A stretch of 17,733 nt of DNA from an uncultured Methanobrevibacter sp. (GTDB lineage Archaea > Methanobacteriota > Methanobacteria > Methanobacteriales > Methanobacteriaceae): assembly GCA_902782595.1 (NCBI GenBank), contig CACZNW010000199.1, forward strand, positions 1-17,733. The letters run 5' to 3'. The notes under the pieces were generated by a model. It was given only the letters and a program-made list of their open reading frames with translations. It was not told the origin of the DNA and searched no databases. Shown here in pieces: positions 1 through 7,595 of this stretch. The position numbers and the translations under genes were made by a program. The stretch's first letter is position 1. Each line of letters begins with the position of its first letter.

Positions 1-21
1 GCCTGCGCTAACATCAGTCAT
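1..21 (-). CDS. Start of a truncated minus-strand gene (7 codons, cut by window edge)
   Basis: Reading the minus strand from 21 down, an ATG opens a frame encoding M-T-D-V-S-A-G and runs off the left edge. A purine-rich GGGGGATTT lies about 4 bases before the ATG on the minus strand and fits a strong ribosome binding site, which is the main reason to believe this is a true start. It lies 61 bases downstream of the flippase stop codon and could be cotranscribed with it. Seven residues are too few to name a product. Confidence 0.5.
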
Positions 22-82
22 TATAAATCCCCCAAAATAGTAATATTAGTTTTATAGATTATTATTTAAATAAGTTTTCGGT

Positions 83-1639
83 TTATCTGAATTCCAATTT
101 TTCAACAAAATTCAGAACCTTATTAACAATCCTTGAAAGTGGACCGAATTTTGAAGATAATTCCCTTAAGCCTTCAATATCATCTTTTTTGAAGAATTTG
201 ACCAAAATCAATGCGAAAAAATAAACAATAATACAGGCAAAAATTCCAGGGAACAGCCATAAGGTTGTTTTTGGAATGAACAGTGCGAAAATTCCCATTA
301 TAAGTGAAGACACTAAAATTTTAACAACAGATTTTGTCGGGGCTTTTGTTTTGGTAAGTCTGAATACAAAATAAATACACGGCACCATCATTAAAAAACA
401 TGCTATACTTGTGGCCAATGCTCCCCCTGCAATACCTAAAGTTGGAACCATAACCCAGTTTAAAACACCCGTAACAATTGAACCTCCTATTAAAATATAC
501 ATTGGAATTCTCGGATTTCCTATTCCCTGAATAACGCTTGTTGAAATAGTAAATATTGAGTAAAATGTCATACCAATGGAAAGAATAGCTAAAGCGGCCG
601 CTCCTGCAACATAAGCTGTATTTTTAAAGTACAGTACCTTCAGGGTAGGAGCTGCAAACAGTGCTAGTCCAACACACATCGGAACAACAAACAGAAGTGA
701 ATACTTATAAGCCTGTGAAACATACTTCTGCAGACTGACTGTGTCCTTAAGTTTAAAAGCCTCTGAAGATGCCGGAAGAATTGTAGTGGCTATGGAAACG
801 GAAATGATTAGAGGCAAACGTGAAATCGGATCTGCGGCTGCGAAAAATCCGATGTCAGCCAGAGTCAAAAATCTGCCCATGACAATAGTACAGATATTAT
901 AGATAAGCATTTCAGCAATTGCTGTGATAATGACCGGAATTGAAAATTTAACCAGAGTTCCTGCAAGTTTAAACTTGTCCTTTCTTGTAAACACAAATCC
1001 TTCGCTAGGCTTTGGAATATATTTTGGCATGTGAACCTTGAAGATATAAAGGGCTGCAACAACAGACAGGGAATAACCTAAAACAGTACCCCATAATGCA
1101 CCTACAGTTGAAAGTCCGATTAAAACAAATGCTGTGGCACATAAAATCATACCTAGCTGTTCAACGGCACGAGTATATACAATATACTCCATCTTATAGA
1201 CACCCTGAAATGCTCCCCTGAAAGCACCGACAATAACACTGAAAGGAGTGATTAAACCGACAATCTGAAGAGGAACCATTGTTAATGGCTTGTGCAGGAA
1301 ATTATAGGCAAGCCACGGAGCAACGACAAAAATCATCAGCACTCCAAATAACAGTCCCAAAAATATCATGATTTTAAGAGCCGTGTAAATGGTCTGCCTG
1401 GCCATATCATGCTCATCTATAGCCTCATACTCAGCAACATATTTGGCTATGGCCGGAGGAAGTCCACCGGCAGATAAAGTTTGAAAAATTCCCTGAAACG
1501 GCAGAGTGATTCCCAGTGTACCGTAAGCAACGGGTCCCAGTAGTATCGCCATTAAAAAACGGTAAACATAACCTCCCAGACGGAAAATTATATTTCCTAT
1601 AAGAATTATCAAACTACCCCTAATTAACTTATTTGCCAT
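83..1639 (-). CDS. Polysaccharide/lipid-linked oligosaccharide flippase (MOP superfamily, SpoVB/Wzx-like)
   Basis: A 518-residue, almost wholly hydrophobic protein with about 12-14 membrane segments. The N-terminal region (residues about 1-75: a first helix, then RLGGYVYRFLMAILLG, a GTLG turn, and SAGGLPPAIAKYVAEYEA) is the typical opening of the Polysacc_synt/MatE-like family of the multidrug/oligosaccharidyl-lipid/polysaccharide flippases. Members move lipid-linked sugar precursors from the inner to the outer face of the membrane. In a pseudomurein-walled methanogen the cargo could be a wall precursor, an exopolysaccharide unit or an N-glycan, and the sequence does not say which. The length is usual for the family and the frame is intact. 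The ATG at 1639 follows AGGTTATATC on the minus strand, a fair ribosome binding site. The C-terminus is a charged cytoplasmic tail of about 35 residues. It lies 49 bases downstream of the flavoprotein gene, with a possible TATA-like element near 1683-1695, so it may have its own promoter. No glycosyltransferase is next to it here. Confidence 0.85.
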   Translation of the reverse strand: MANKLIRGSLIILIGNIIFRLGGYVYRFLMAILLGPVAYGTLGITLPFQGIFQTLSAGGLPPAIAKYVAEYEAIDEHDMARQTIYTALKIMIFLGLLFGVLMIFVVAPWLAYNFLHKPLTMVPLQIVGLITPFSVIVGAFRGAFQGVYKMEYIVYTRAVEQLGMILCATAFVLIGLSTVGALWGTVLGYSLSVVAALYIFKVHMPKYIPKPSEGFVFTRKDKFKLAGTLVKFSIPVIITAIAEMLIYNICTIVMGRFLTLADIGFFAAADPISRLPLIISVSIATTILPASSEAFKLKDTVSLQKYVSQAYKYSLLFVVPMCVGLALFAAPTLKVLYFKNTAYVAGAAALAILSIGMTFYSIFTISTSVIQGIGNPRIPMYILIGGSIVTGVLNWVMVPTLGIAGGALATSIACFLMMVPCIYFVFRLTKTKAPTKSVVKILVSSLIMGIFALFIPKTTLWLFPGIFACIIVYFFALILVKFFKKDDIEGLRELSSKFGPLSRIVNKVLNFVEKLEFR

Positions 1640-1688
1640 GATATAACCTAAAAAAAATTATTATTATTATGTAACTTAATTTTAGTAT

Positions 1689-2273
1689 TTAAATATACTT
1701 ATTTAAAAAATTTTCAAACTCAATTAATGTTCTCTCGAGTGACTCCATTCCATAGGCATCATTGATTATTTCATCCAGACAATCCCTGGACCAGAATGAC
1801 GCTCCCAGATTGGAACCGAAAGGCCCTCCGCTGACCGGGATAATGCCGTGAATCATGAAGTATGTAATACTTGACATGTGGGCGAAATCCTGACCTCCGG
1901 TACGGTCCCCTCCAACTGCTATACTCATTCCAACCTTGCCCCTTAAAAGATTATAGTCAATAGCTTCAAGGGCTCGTGTCCTATCCATTATCATGGAAAG
2001 GTTTGATGAAACGGATCCTGACTGAACCGGAGTGGCCAAAATGATTCCATCGGCATTCCTGAGGTTTTTATAAACATCTGCCATGTCATCCTGAATGATA
2101 CATTTCCTGTTTTTTAGACAGTAATCACAGTGCATGCAGGGTTTTATGTCCTTACCCATGCATGTGAACATTTCAGTTTCAAAATTCCTGTCTTTCAATT
2201 TTTCCAAAGCCTGATTCAATACCCAATGTGTAGTATCATTTCGAGGGCTTGCGCAAATTCCAAAAACTTTCAT
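1689..2273 (-). CDS. Iron-sulfur flavoprotein / flavodoxin-family NAD(P)H-dependent FMN reductase
   Basis: A 194-residue flavodoxin-fold protein. It opens with the first beta strand MKVFGICASP and the phosphate-binding loop SPRNDTTHWVLNQAL (about residues 9-23), then has a compact cysteine cluster C46-x2-C49-x2-C52-x5-C58. That spacing is the signature of the archaeal and bacterial iron-sulfur flavoproteins (Isf), which hold FMN plus a [4Fe-4S] cluster and pass electrons, for example from ferredoxin, often in oxygen or redox stress defence. Further flavin-contact segments are ATPVQSGSVSSNLSMIMDR and VGGDRTGGQDFAHM. The cellular partner is unknown. The frame is intact and full length. There is no convincing ribosome binding site, but an AT-rich AAAATATTTTAA element lies about 26-37 bases upstream of the ATG, so the mRNA may be leaderless or nearly so. 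It is transcribed toward the flippase gene. Confidence 0.85.
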   Translation of the reverse strand: MKVFGICASPRNDTTHWVLNQALEKLKDRNFETEMFTCMGKDIKPCMHCDYCLKNRKCIIQDDMADVYKNLRNADGIILATPVQSGSVSSNLSMIMDRTRALEAIDYNLLRGKVGMSIAVGGDRTGGQDFAHMSSITYFMIHGIIPVSGGPFGSNLGASFWSRDCLDEIINDAYGMESLERTLIEFENFLNKYI

Positions 2274-2297
2274 AGAGTATAATTTGGCGAAGACAAT

Positions 2298-2311
2298 TAA
2301 AATATTTTGGT
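2298..2311 (-). promoter_or_regulatory. Probable TATA element of the iron-sulfur flavoprotein gene
   Basis: On the minus strand an AAAATATTTTAA stretch sits about 26-37 bases before the ATG at 2273. At the usual archaeal TATA-to-start distance, transcription would begin within a few bases of the ATG, which fits the lack of a ribosome binding site. Judged by eye only. Confidence 0.4.
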
Positions 2312-2358
2312 AATGTCTGAGAGGAAAATGAGATAAACTTGTGATAAGTCTGTAAACA

Positions 2359-2556
2359 TTGGGATATTGTTTGAAAAAAGTATATTATCCATTAAAAAAA
2401 AATGGCGATATTAAAATAAATGTATACATGATAGATAATAAAGGTATAGAAGTTAAAAAAATTACTATAAATGAAATTAACTTGAAATCTTTGCTTAAAG
2501 ATGAATTTATAGAAAAATTAGGTGAAAAAGATTTTAAAAAATTTAAAAAAAAATAG
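2359..2556 (+). CDS. Small Lys/Ile-rich hypothetical protein (doubtful, or a gene remnant)
   Basis: A 65-residue open frame starting with TTG at 2359, six bases after an in-frame TAA. There is no ribosome binding site in front of it. A second TTG at 2371 and an in-frame ATG at residue 24 are alternative starts. The protein is lysine-rich with an alternating beta-like first half (VYYPLKKNGDIKINVYMID) and ends in KFKKK. I do not recognise it. In its favour, it stops just before a hairpin plus T-run that would terminate plus-strand transcription, and its amino-acid make-up is plausible. Against it, the start is weak and AT-rich DNA readily gives Lys/Ile/Asn-rich frames. It could be the 3' remnant of a longer gene. 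Confidence 0.35.
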   Translation: MGYCLKKVYYPLKKNGDIKINVYMIDNKGIEVKKITINEINLKSLLKDEFIEKLGEKDFKKFKKK

Positions 2557-2557
2557 T

Positions 2558-2586
2558 AAAAATAGAGAATTTAATCTCTATTTTTT
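2558..2586. terminator. Bidirectional hairpin terminator between convergent transcripts
   Basis: A perfect 11-bp inverted repeat, AAAAATAGAGA (2558-2568) and TCTCTATTTTT (2575-2585), with a 6-base loop. On the plus strand it ends in a T6 run. On the minus strand it follows the last codons of the adhesin gene, overlaps its stop codon, and leads into a T-rich stretch (complement of the A-runs at 2535-2552). It can end both the small plus-strand ORF and the adhesin transcript. Confidence 0.65.
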
Positions 2587-5500
2587 AACGGTTATTCTAA
2601 CTTTTTTAACTGATTTATTAAAGCAGTTGTTTCCTTTGTAAGTAACTTTAGCAGTGTATTTACCTTTTTTCTTTAAATTTTTAATTTTAAAGATTGCTTT
2701 ACCTTTGGCATTGGTTTTTGCCTTATAGGTTTTGCCTTTAACTCTTAAGGTTAATTTCACTTTTTTCATTACTTTACCATTATTGTCCTTCAATGTAACA
2801 GTGTATTTTTTGGTTTTAACTTTTGCTTTAAATGTTTTCTTTTTAGCGGTTAATTTGACATTTGCCTTTTTAACTATAACTTTAGTGGTGACAGAGGATT
2901 TGAAATGATTGTCATCCCCATCATATGAAACACTTATATCATAGGTTTTAGGAACTAAATAGGACGGAATAGCTAATGTAGCCTGTCCGTTTGCATCGGT
3001 AGTTACCACATTTTTTACACCGTTTAAAACAATAGTGACATTAGCGTTTGCAATTGCATTTCCATTACTTTCTTTTAATATAGCAACAATGTTTTTATTA
3101 GTATTGTAGACTGTTGTTACACTGTCAGCAGTAATAACAGTTGAAGCTTTTTGAGTGGTTACAATAATTTGCTGTAATGCTAAAATAGTGCTTCCTGTAG
3201 CTACAAATGAAATGTTATTGCTGTTTTTAACACTGTCGGTAATGTCAATTGTGTATAAATCAGTGGTTGAACTGGTTCCCTTCCAGACATTTTCATAAGT
3301 TTGACCGTTGAATACTATATTTCCTTCACCGGTTTGAGCACTGGCTGCAAAGACATACAATTTAGCGGTGTCTGCAGTTTTTACATCAATGGTTGAATCT
3401 GCTTTAACCTGTCTTTTTGCAACATTGTTGGATGTGCCGGCAAGTAAATCAGCACCATTTGAAATGTACACGTTTTTAACAACTGCACTTCCGGTAGTAT
3501 TGTACATGTACATTAATATGGACGGATAAACTGCAGGTGTAGAGTTTTTCTTATTCAATACTAATGTATTTTCACCTGATTTGGTTAAATCAGTTACATC
3601 ATAGACCAATACACCGTAACCGTATTTACCGTAGTTACCTAAGTTACCCTGATCTCTGTACCATGCTACAGGAGCAATATTTGCACCGTTGAATGTTATA
3701 TTAAACATTGTTGTGTCTTCAGTGTATGTGTTGGCATTGAACCAGTTATAAGGAATGTAAATGAATGATTTAACAATGCTTGATTTAGCATCCATATTAA
3801 CATTCCAAACATCTGTTCTGGTCATTGCACTGGCACCGAGGTATGTTGAAACATCTTTAATATCAATGACAATGTCCCCATTGATGGTGATATTTAAGAA
3901 TGATTCCATTCCACCGGCAGGATAAGCTAAATCTTTACCTAAATTACCATTGTATAATACAGGAATGACGATTGAAGAACTTGTAACATTTTTACTGCCG
4001 GAAGATACCTGAATGGTATAGTTGACTTTCCTGTTATCGGCACCGTTGACAGTGGTGCTGTCCACCGGTCTGATTGTTGGGTCAATTAATATGAATTTAT
4101 TTGAACCGATAGATAAACTAACTTCGGTTGAATTAACTTCCTTACCATCAGCTAATAATGTTACATTGAATTTAGCGTCCTTAATAGCTTCAATTGTGAA
4201 TGTAATTGCATTGTTTGTACCTGCATAAGCTGAAGGAACACTGGTGTATTCAGGAGTAATGGAAGTGACTTCAACATCATCTAAGTTTTTAGTTAAAACC
4301 ATGATTTGATGCAATGCTAAAAGACTGCCGTCGGTAGCTACAACGGAAATAGAATTGGTATCTTTAATTTTACCGGTTACATCAAATTGTTTATAATCTG
4401 TACAAGAAGAAGCCCCATCCCAAATATTCATATAAGTTTCACCATTAACTATCAAATTACCATAATTAGTCTTTGCATTAGATGCAAATACGTAAAGGGT
4501 TGCATTTGAAGTTATTTTCGGATTAACCTTAATTGTTGAATCTGATTTAACTGTTCTGTTAGCCTTATTTATAAATGAAGTTGAATGGTCAGTGAGTAAA
4601 TCTGCACCATGATTTATGTAGATTTCCTTAATATAATTACTGTTAGTAGTATTATACATATAAACTAATGCAGATGGATAAACAGAAGGAGTTTCAACAA
4701 GTTTATTTAAAACTAACGTATTATTACCTGATTTTACTAAATCAGTTACATCATAAATTAAAACACCATAACCGTATTTACCGGAATCTCCACCTAAATT
4801 ACCTTGATCCCTATACCATGCCATAGGAGCAACGTTAACATTATTAAATGTTACATTGAACATTGCACTGGTCTCATTACCAAATTTTACATTATTAAAC
4901 CAGTTATAAGGTACATAAACAAATGATTTGACAATAGTTGAATTTTCATCTAATTCGACAGTCCAATTATCAACTCTTTTCATTACTGCACCACCAATAC
5001 TGGATGAAGCAGGTTTAACATCAATTTTAATATCTCCGTTAATAATAATAACATCTAAAAATTCCATTCCACTGGCAGGATAAGCTAAATCTTTACCTAA
5101 ATAACCATTATATAAAACTGGAATATTTATTGAAGTAGAATTAACAATTGCACTATTTAATAATAATTCAACAGTATAATTAACTTTTTTATTATTAGGT
5201 GCTCCAAGTACAGTAGAATTATCAACTTCTCTAATAGTTGGATCAGTTAAGAGTAAAGTATTAGAACCAATATTTAAAGTTTTTTCAGTTTCATTAACAA
5301 TCACACCATCAGCCAATAATCTAACTACATAATTTCCTGATTTACTAGGACTAACAGTGATAGTCAAAGTATTATTAGTACCTGCAAAAGCATTTAAAAC
5401 AGAATTATAGTTATATTCTGGAACTACAGACACATCAGCTTTTAAATCATTAATTGTAAGAACTGAAAGTACATTTTTAATTGAAGTCCCTGTTTTAGCA

Positions 5501-6342
5501 ACATTAAGTGTGGTGTCTTTATTTGAATCAATTAATTTAGTAACATCCCATTTATTGAACTTATAATAATATTTACCATTATCATGAGCAATCGGATCGC
5601 CTAAAAACTTATCATTCAATTTATAAGAACCATCACTGCTGGAAAGTACAACATTTGTCAATGTTGAAACACCGGATTTGCCCATGGTATTAAATGTTAG
5701 AGTAACATTTTCTTTACTCCATAACTGGTTTGCATTAACCCAGTAACTAATAGTTTCATCACTGCTATCATCATTATATGCCAAGACCAATCCAATTAAT
5801 TTGATTTTACCATCAAATTCTTTTCCAGTCATATTGTATGTATCAACATTAATTTTAAGTTTAGTTCCGTTTAAACCTGTTAATAAACTGGTTATATCAT
5901 AATGAATCATGTAATCAGAGTAACATTTAGTAGTGTGGTCATTTACAGGATAAACAGAGCCGTTTGTTGATCCCTGTTCAATCCATAATGATTCATTATA
6001 TTTAGTTGAACCTTTATCGGTTGTAATAGTAATATTAGCGTTAGCACCATAAGTATTTGAAGCACTACCACTATAAACGTTCACATAAACATCAGCACTC
6101 TTAATTGTTTTTGCATCACTTGGAATATCATAACTTAACTCTCCACTTGTTGCACCTGGATTTTCAGTTACGACATCAACTCCTCCTGAAGCGGTTCCGG
6201 ATATTGTTTCTGAATCTTGTAAAACCGCATCATCGTTTGTTGATGCAACTGCATTATCTGCATCCTGAGCAGATACTGCACCAATTGAGAGGACAATCAT
6301 TAAAATAAAAATAGATATAAACAAAAATTTTTTATTTCTCAT
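2578..6342 (-). CDS. Secreted adhesin-like protein with DUF3344-type repeats and Lys-rich Ig-like C-terminus
   Basis: A 1254-residue exported surface protein. Residues 1-26 are a clear signal peptide (basic MRNKK, a long hydrophobic core, then AVSA before QDADN). Residues about 53-302 form a DUF3344-like module (ending near DETISYWVNANQLW and a following beta-rich part). Two long tandem copies of about 375-390 residues follow (about 304-692 and 693-1066), each carrying NIPVLYNG or VIPVLYNG, LGKDLAYPA, WYRDQGNLG, KYGYGV and YMYNTT. Residues about 1067-1158 form an Ig-like Big-type domain (DANGQATLAIP, VSYDGDDNHF), and 1160-1254 a second such domain that is extremely lysine-rich. Many N-x-S/T sites suggest glycosylation. 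There is no C-terminal membrane helix, so the basic Ig-like end probably holds it to the wall; this is inference. Methanobrevibacter genomes encode many such adhesin-like proteins, thought to mediate contact with partner microbes or host material, but the ligand here is unknown. The upstream region carries several copies of the motif that also flanks the CobN operon promoter. Confidence 0.85.
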   Translation of the reverse strand: MRNKKFLFISIFILMIVLSIGAVSAQDADNAVASTNDDAVLQDSETISGTASGGVDVVTENPGATSGELSYDIPSDAKTIKSADVYVNVYSGSASNTYGANANITITTDKGSTKYNESLWIEQGSTNGSVYPVNDHTTKCYSDYMIHYDITSLLTGLNGTKLKINVDTYNMTGKEFDGKIKLIGLVLAYNDDSSDETISYWVNANQLWSKENVTLTFNTMGKSGVSTLTNVVLSSSDGSYKLNDKFLGDPIAHDNGKYYYKFNKWDVTKLIDSNKDTTLNVAKTGTSIKNVLSVLTINDLKADVSVVPEYNYNSVLNAFAGTNNTLTITVSPSKSGNYVVRLLADGVIVNETEKTLNIGSNTLLLTDPTIREVDNSTVLGAPNNKKVNYTVELLLNSAIVNSTSINIPVLYNGYLGKDLAYPASGMEFLDVIIINGDIKIDVKPASSSIGGAVMKRVDNWTVELDENSTIVKSFVYVPYNWFNNVKFGNETSAMFNVTFNNVNVAPMAWYRDQGNLGGDSGKYGYGVLIYDVTDLVKSGNNTLVLNKLVETPSVYPSALVYMYNTTNSNYIKEIYINHGADLLTDHSTSFINKANRTVKSDSTIKVNPKITSNATLYVFASNAKTNYGNLIVNGETYMNIWDGASSCTDYKQFDVTGKIKDTNSISVVATDGSLLALHQIMVLTKNLDDVEVTSITPEYTSVPSAYAGTNNAITFTIEAIKDAKFNVTLLADGKEVNSTEVSLSIGSNKFILIDPTIRPVDSTTVNGADNRKVNYTIQVSSGSKNVTSSSIVIPVLYNGNLGKDLAYPAGGMESFLNITINGDIVIDIKDVSTYLGASAMTRTDVWNVNMDAKSSIVKSFIYIPYNWFNANTYTEDTTMFNITFNGANIAPVAWYRDQGNLGNYGKYGYGVLVYDVTDLTKSGENTLVLNKKNSTPAVYPSILMYMYNTTGSAVVKNVYISNGADLLAGTSNNVAKRQVKADSTIDVKTADTAKLYVFAASAQTGEGNIVFNGQTYENVWKGTSSTTDLYTIDITDSVKNSNNISFVATGSTILALQQIIVTTQKASTVITADSVTTVYNTNKNIVAILKESNGNAIANANVTIVLNGVKNVVTTDANGQATLAIPSYLVPKTYDISVSYDGDDNHFKSSVTTKVIVKKANVKLTAKKKTFKAKVKTKKYTVTLKDNNGKVMKKVKLTLRVKGKTYKAKTNAKGKAIFKIKNLKKKGKYTAKVTYKGNNCFNKSVKKVRITVKK
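3145..5430 (-). repeat. Long tandem duplication inside the adhesin gene
   Basis: Two head-to-tail protein repeats. Copy 1 is encoded by about 5430-4265 and copy 2 by about 4264-3145. Both start with S-(V/I)-(V/T)-PEY, then an AGTNN motif, LLADG, a DPTIR motif and VLYNG, and end in a LAL(H/Q)QI motif. Identity is highest in the middle, where short identical DNA stretches also remain, and lower at the edges. Copy 1 appears visibly richer in A and T than copy 2. Boundaries are estimates. Confidence 0.8.
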
Positions 6343-6398
6343 AATAATCCCATTGAAATTATTTCATGTACCAAAACGAACTGTTGTTAATAAAATAA

Positions 6399-6459
6399 AG
6401 TATATTTATATTAAGTTTATTAGTACAATTTTACTTTAAAGTAATACTAATATAAATCT
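6399..6459 (-). promoter_or_regulatory. Adhesin promoter region with an operator-like site beside the TATA box
   Basis: On the minus strand, a purine-rich BRE-like AGAAAGA is followed by the TATA box TTTATATT (complement of 6449-6456). Immediately downstream lies GTATTACTTT (complement of 6438-6447), one copy of the repeated motif described for the CobN operon. This copy is part of a 14-bp perfect palindrome TTACTTTAAAGTAA at 6431-6444. A second TATA-like TATAAATATA lies at 6401-6410. Depending on the box used, the 5' leader would be roughly 35-85 bases. A regulator bound at 6431-6447 would cover the space between TATA box and start site, which fits repression. Confidence 0.5.
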
Positions 6460-6564
6460 TTCTAAAATCAAATTAATATGAAAAAATAATACTTCTTTAT
6501 AAATGAACATTAAAAAATAAGAATTTCAGTAATACTTTTAGAGAAAAATCAGTGAAAATGAAAT

Positions 6565-6590
6565 AAAAAAGTATTACCAAGTAATGTATT
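6565..6590 (-). terminator. Probable terminator of the CobN-like/Exb operon
   Basis: Just after the DUF2149 stop codon, the minus strand reads ATTAC-TTG-GTAAT (complement of 6573-6585), a 5-bp hairpin, followed closely by a T6 run (complement of 6565-6570) and more T-rich sequence. The short stem and T-run fit archaeal termination. It overlaps one of the operator-like motifs, so the two readings compete. Confidence 0.4.
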
Positions 6591-6591
6591 T

Positions 6592-6927
6592 TTAACCTTC
6601 AACCATAATCAGTTTACCCGTTGAAGGGTCCTTGTAAACCTTACCCATCTCCATATAACCCTGACCGGAACTGTCGGAAGTATCTGGAGTTTCATTTAAA
6701 ACCTGCCCTTCACTGACTTCAGTCACATCGGGAGAATTCTCATTGATGGCCTGCTGAGGATTCTGATTACTGTCCTGGAACACAACACTCTGCATATTCC
6801 AGCTTATCACAACAAATATCAAAAGGCCAACTGCAATAACAAGCATCGCATCTACAAGATTGGATGTTCCTGCCATCGGATCCTCTTCACCTTCCGAAAA
6901 GCGTTTTTTGCTCTTATCACGAACCAT
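6592..6927 (-). CDS. DUF2149 protein, ExbD-like partner of the proton channel
   Basis: A 111-residue protein with a short charged cytoplasmic N-terminus, one membrane helix (residues about 24-44) and a small acidic outer domain ending in KVYKDPSTGKLIMVEG. The helix starts NLVDAMLVIAVGLLIFVV. This closely resembles the ExbD/TolR opening (typically a P-x-VDVMLVLLI pattern), so Asp26 is the likely proton-carrying residue. The outer part is shorter than in ExbD and lacks its recognisable fold. DUF2149 genes are, as I recall, found next to ExbB-like and CobN-like genes in methanogens and in Bacteroidetes haem operons (hmuV position). The start codon lies 2 bases after the ExbB-like stop, and the ribosome binding site GAGAGGTT lies inside the end of that gene, so translation is probably coupled. 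It is the last gene of the operon. Confidence 0.8.
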   Translation of the reverse strand: MVRDKSKKRFSEGEEDPMAGTSNLVDAMLVIAVGLLIFVVISWNMQSVVFQDSNQNPQQAINENSPDVTEVSEGQVLNETPDTSDSSGQGYMEMGKVYKDPSTGKLIMVEG

Positions 6928-6929
6928 AA

Positions 6930-7583
6930 CTAAAACCTCTCATGATTTAATTTATCAAGAAGCGCATCGGCAAGGGCATCAAGGTTTGACAAATACTCCT
7001 CATACCATCTGCGTCTGACTTTGGACACAAAATATGCAACAGCACCGGCACCAATACCGACAACAGTAGTGTCGAATGCCACAATAATCGCATTGGCAAG
7101 TGTATTTACATCACCTGCACCAAGAGCGGCAAGTCCAGGACCCATAGGTATTAATGTACCCATCAACCCTAAAGTCGGTCCGATACGGGTGACGACATCG
7201 GTTCTCTCAATTGACTTTGTGAATTTATTCTCTTCAAACTCGATTAATTTTTTAGCAAGAGCATGCCTTGAATCCTGAGTCAGAGAACTTGAACGCAGGA
7301 TTTTAATTAAAACTACCTTTTGAGATTCATAAATTTTCGCGTTTTTAATAATCTGTTTAATTTCCTCAAGTGAAGCGGCATTTGAAATCGCATAAATCAA
7401 CTCTTCTATCAAATCGGGAGTGATTTTTTTTCTTGAAGTATACTCTGAAATCAGCCCTCCAATAGCCAATACTGCAAAAACCGCAAAAACTACCAGAAAT
7501 ATGATTACAGGAATTTGTAAACTCTGTGAAATCATATTCAATGTTGATGTTAATATTTCACTTCCTGGAATTGTTGATACCAT
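6930..7583 (-). CDS. MotA/TolQ/ExbB-family proton channel
   Basis: A 217-residue three-helix membrane protein. Helix 1 is about residues 23-47 (VIIFLVVFAVFAVLAIGGLI), followed by a long charged cytoplasmic loop (about 48-135). Then comes the family core: RIGPTLGLMGTLIPMGPGLA (helix 2) and LANAIIVAFDTTVVGIGAGAVAYFVSKV (helix 3), with polar threonines in helix 3 where ExbB and TolQ carry channel-lining Thr residues. The C-terminus is a basic amphipathic tail. Family members form pentamers around an ExbD-type dimer and turn proton or sodium flow into movement of an extracytoplasmic partner. Here the dimer partner is most likely the DUF2149 protein just downstream, and the driven partner the exported CobN-like protein encoded first in the operon (inference). 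An AGGTGAT ribosome binding site precedes the ATG, 12 bases after the DUF2162 gene. Confidence 0.9.
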   Translation of the reverse strand: MVSTIPGSEILTSTLNMISQSLQIPVIIFLVVFAVFAVLAIGGLISEYTSRKKITPDLIEELIYAISNAASLEEIKQIIKNAKIYESQKVVLIKILRSSSLTQDSRHALAKKLIEFEENKFTKSIERTDVVTRIGPTLGLMGTLIPMGPGLAALGAGDVNTLANAIIVAFDTTVVGIGAGAVAYFVSKVRRRWYEEYLSNLDALADALLDKLNHERF

Positions 7584-7595
7584 TATAAATCACCT

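Larger units (their letters stand above)
6343..6591. promoter_or_regulatory. 249-base intergenic region with clustered AAAGTATTAC-type motifs
   Basis: Between the DUF2149 stop codon and the adhesin start there is no gene. The region holds motif copies at 6438-6447 (AAAGTAATAC), 6486-6495 (degenerate, ATAATACTTC), 6529-6539 (GTAATACTTTT) and 6567-6577 (AAAAGTATTAC). The last two form a perfect 11-bp inverted repeat with a 27-base spacer. Centres of successive copies are about 42-45 bases apart, close to four helical turns. All lie upstream of the adhesin gene and downstream of the CobN operon. Confidence 0.5.

Noticed and set aside
3145..5430. CRISPR-like or short tandem repeat array in the repetitive adhesin DNA
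   Set aside because: The repeat unit is about 1.1 kb, protein-coding and diverged; there are no short identical repeats with unique spacers.
6592..7583. Archaeal flagellar (MotA/MotB) or bacterial Tol-Pal motor
   Set aside because: Archaella are ATP-driven and use no MotA/MotB, and there is no outer membrane for Tol-Pal; the CobN-like and DUF2162 neighbours point to another role.
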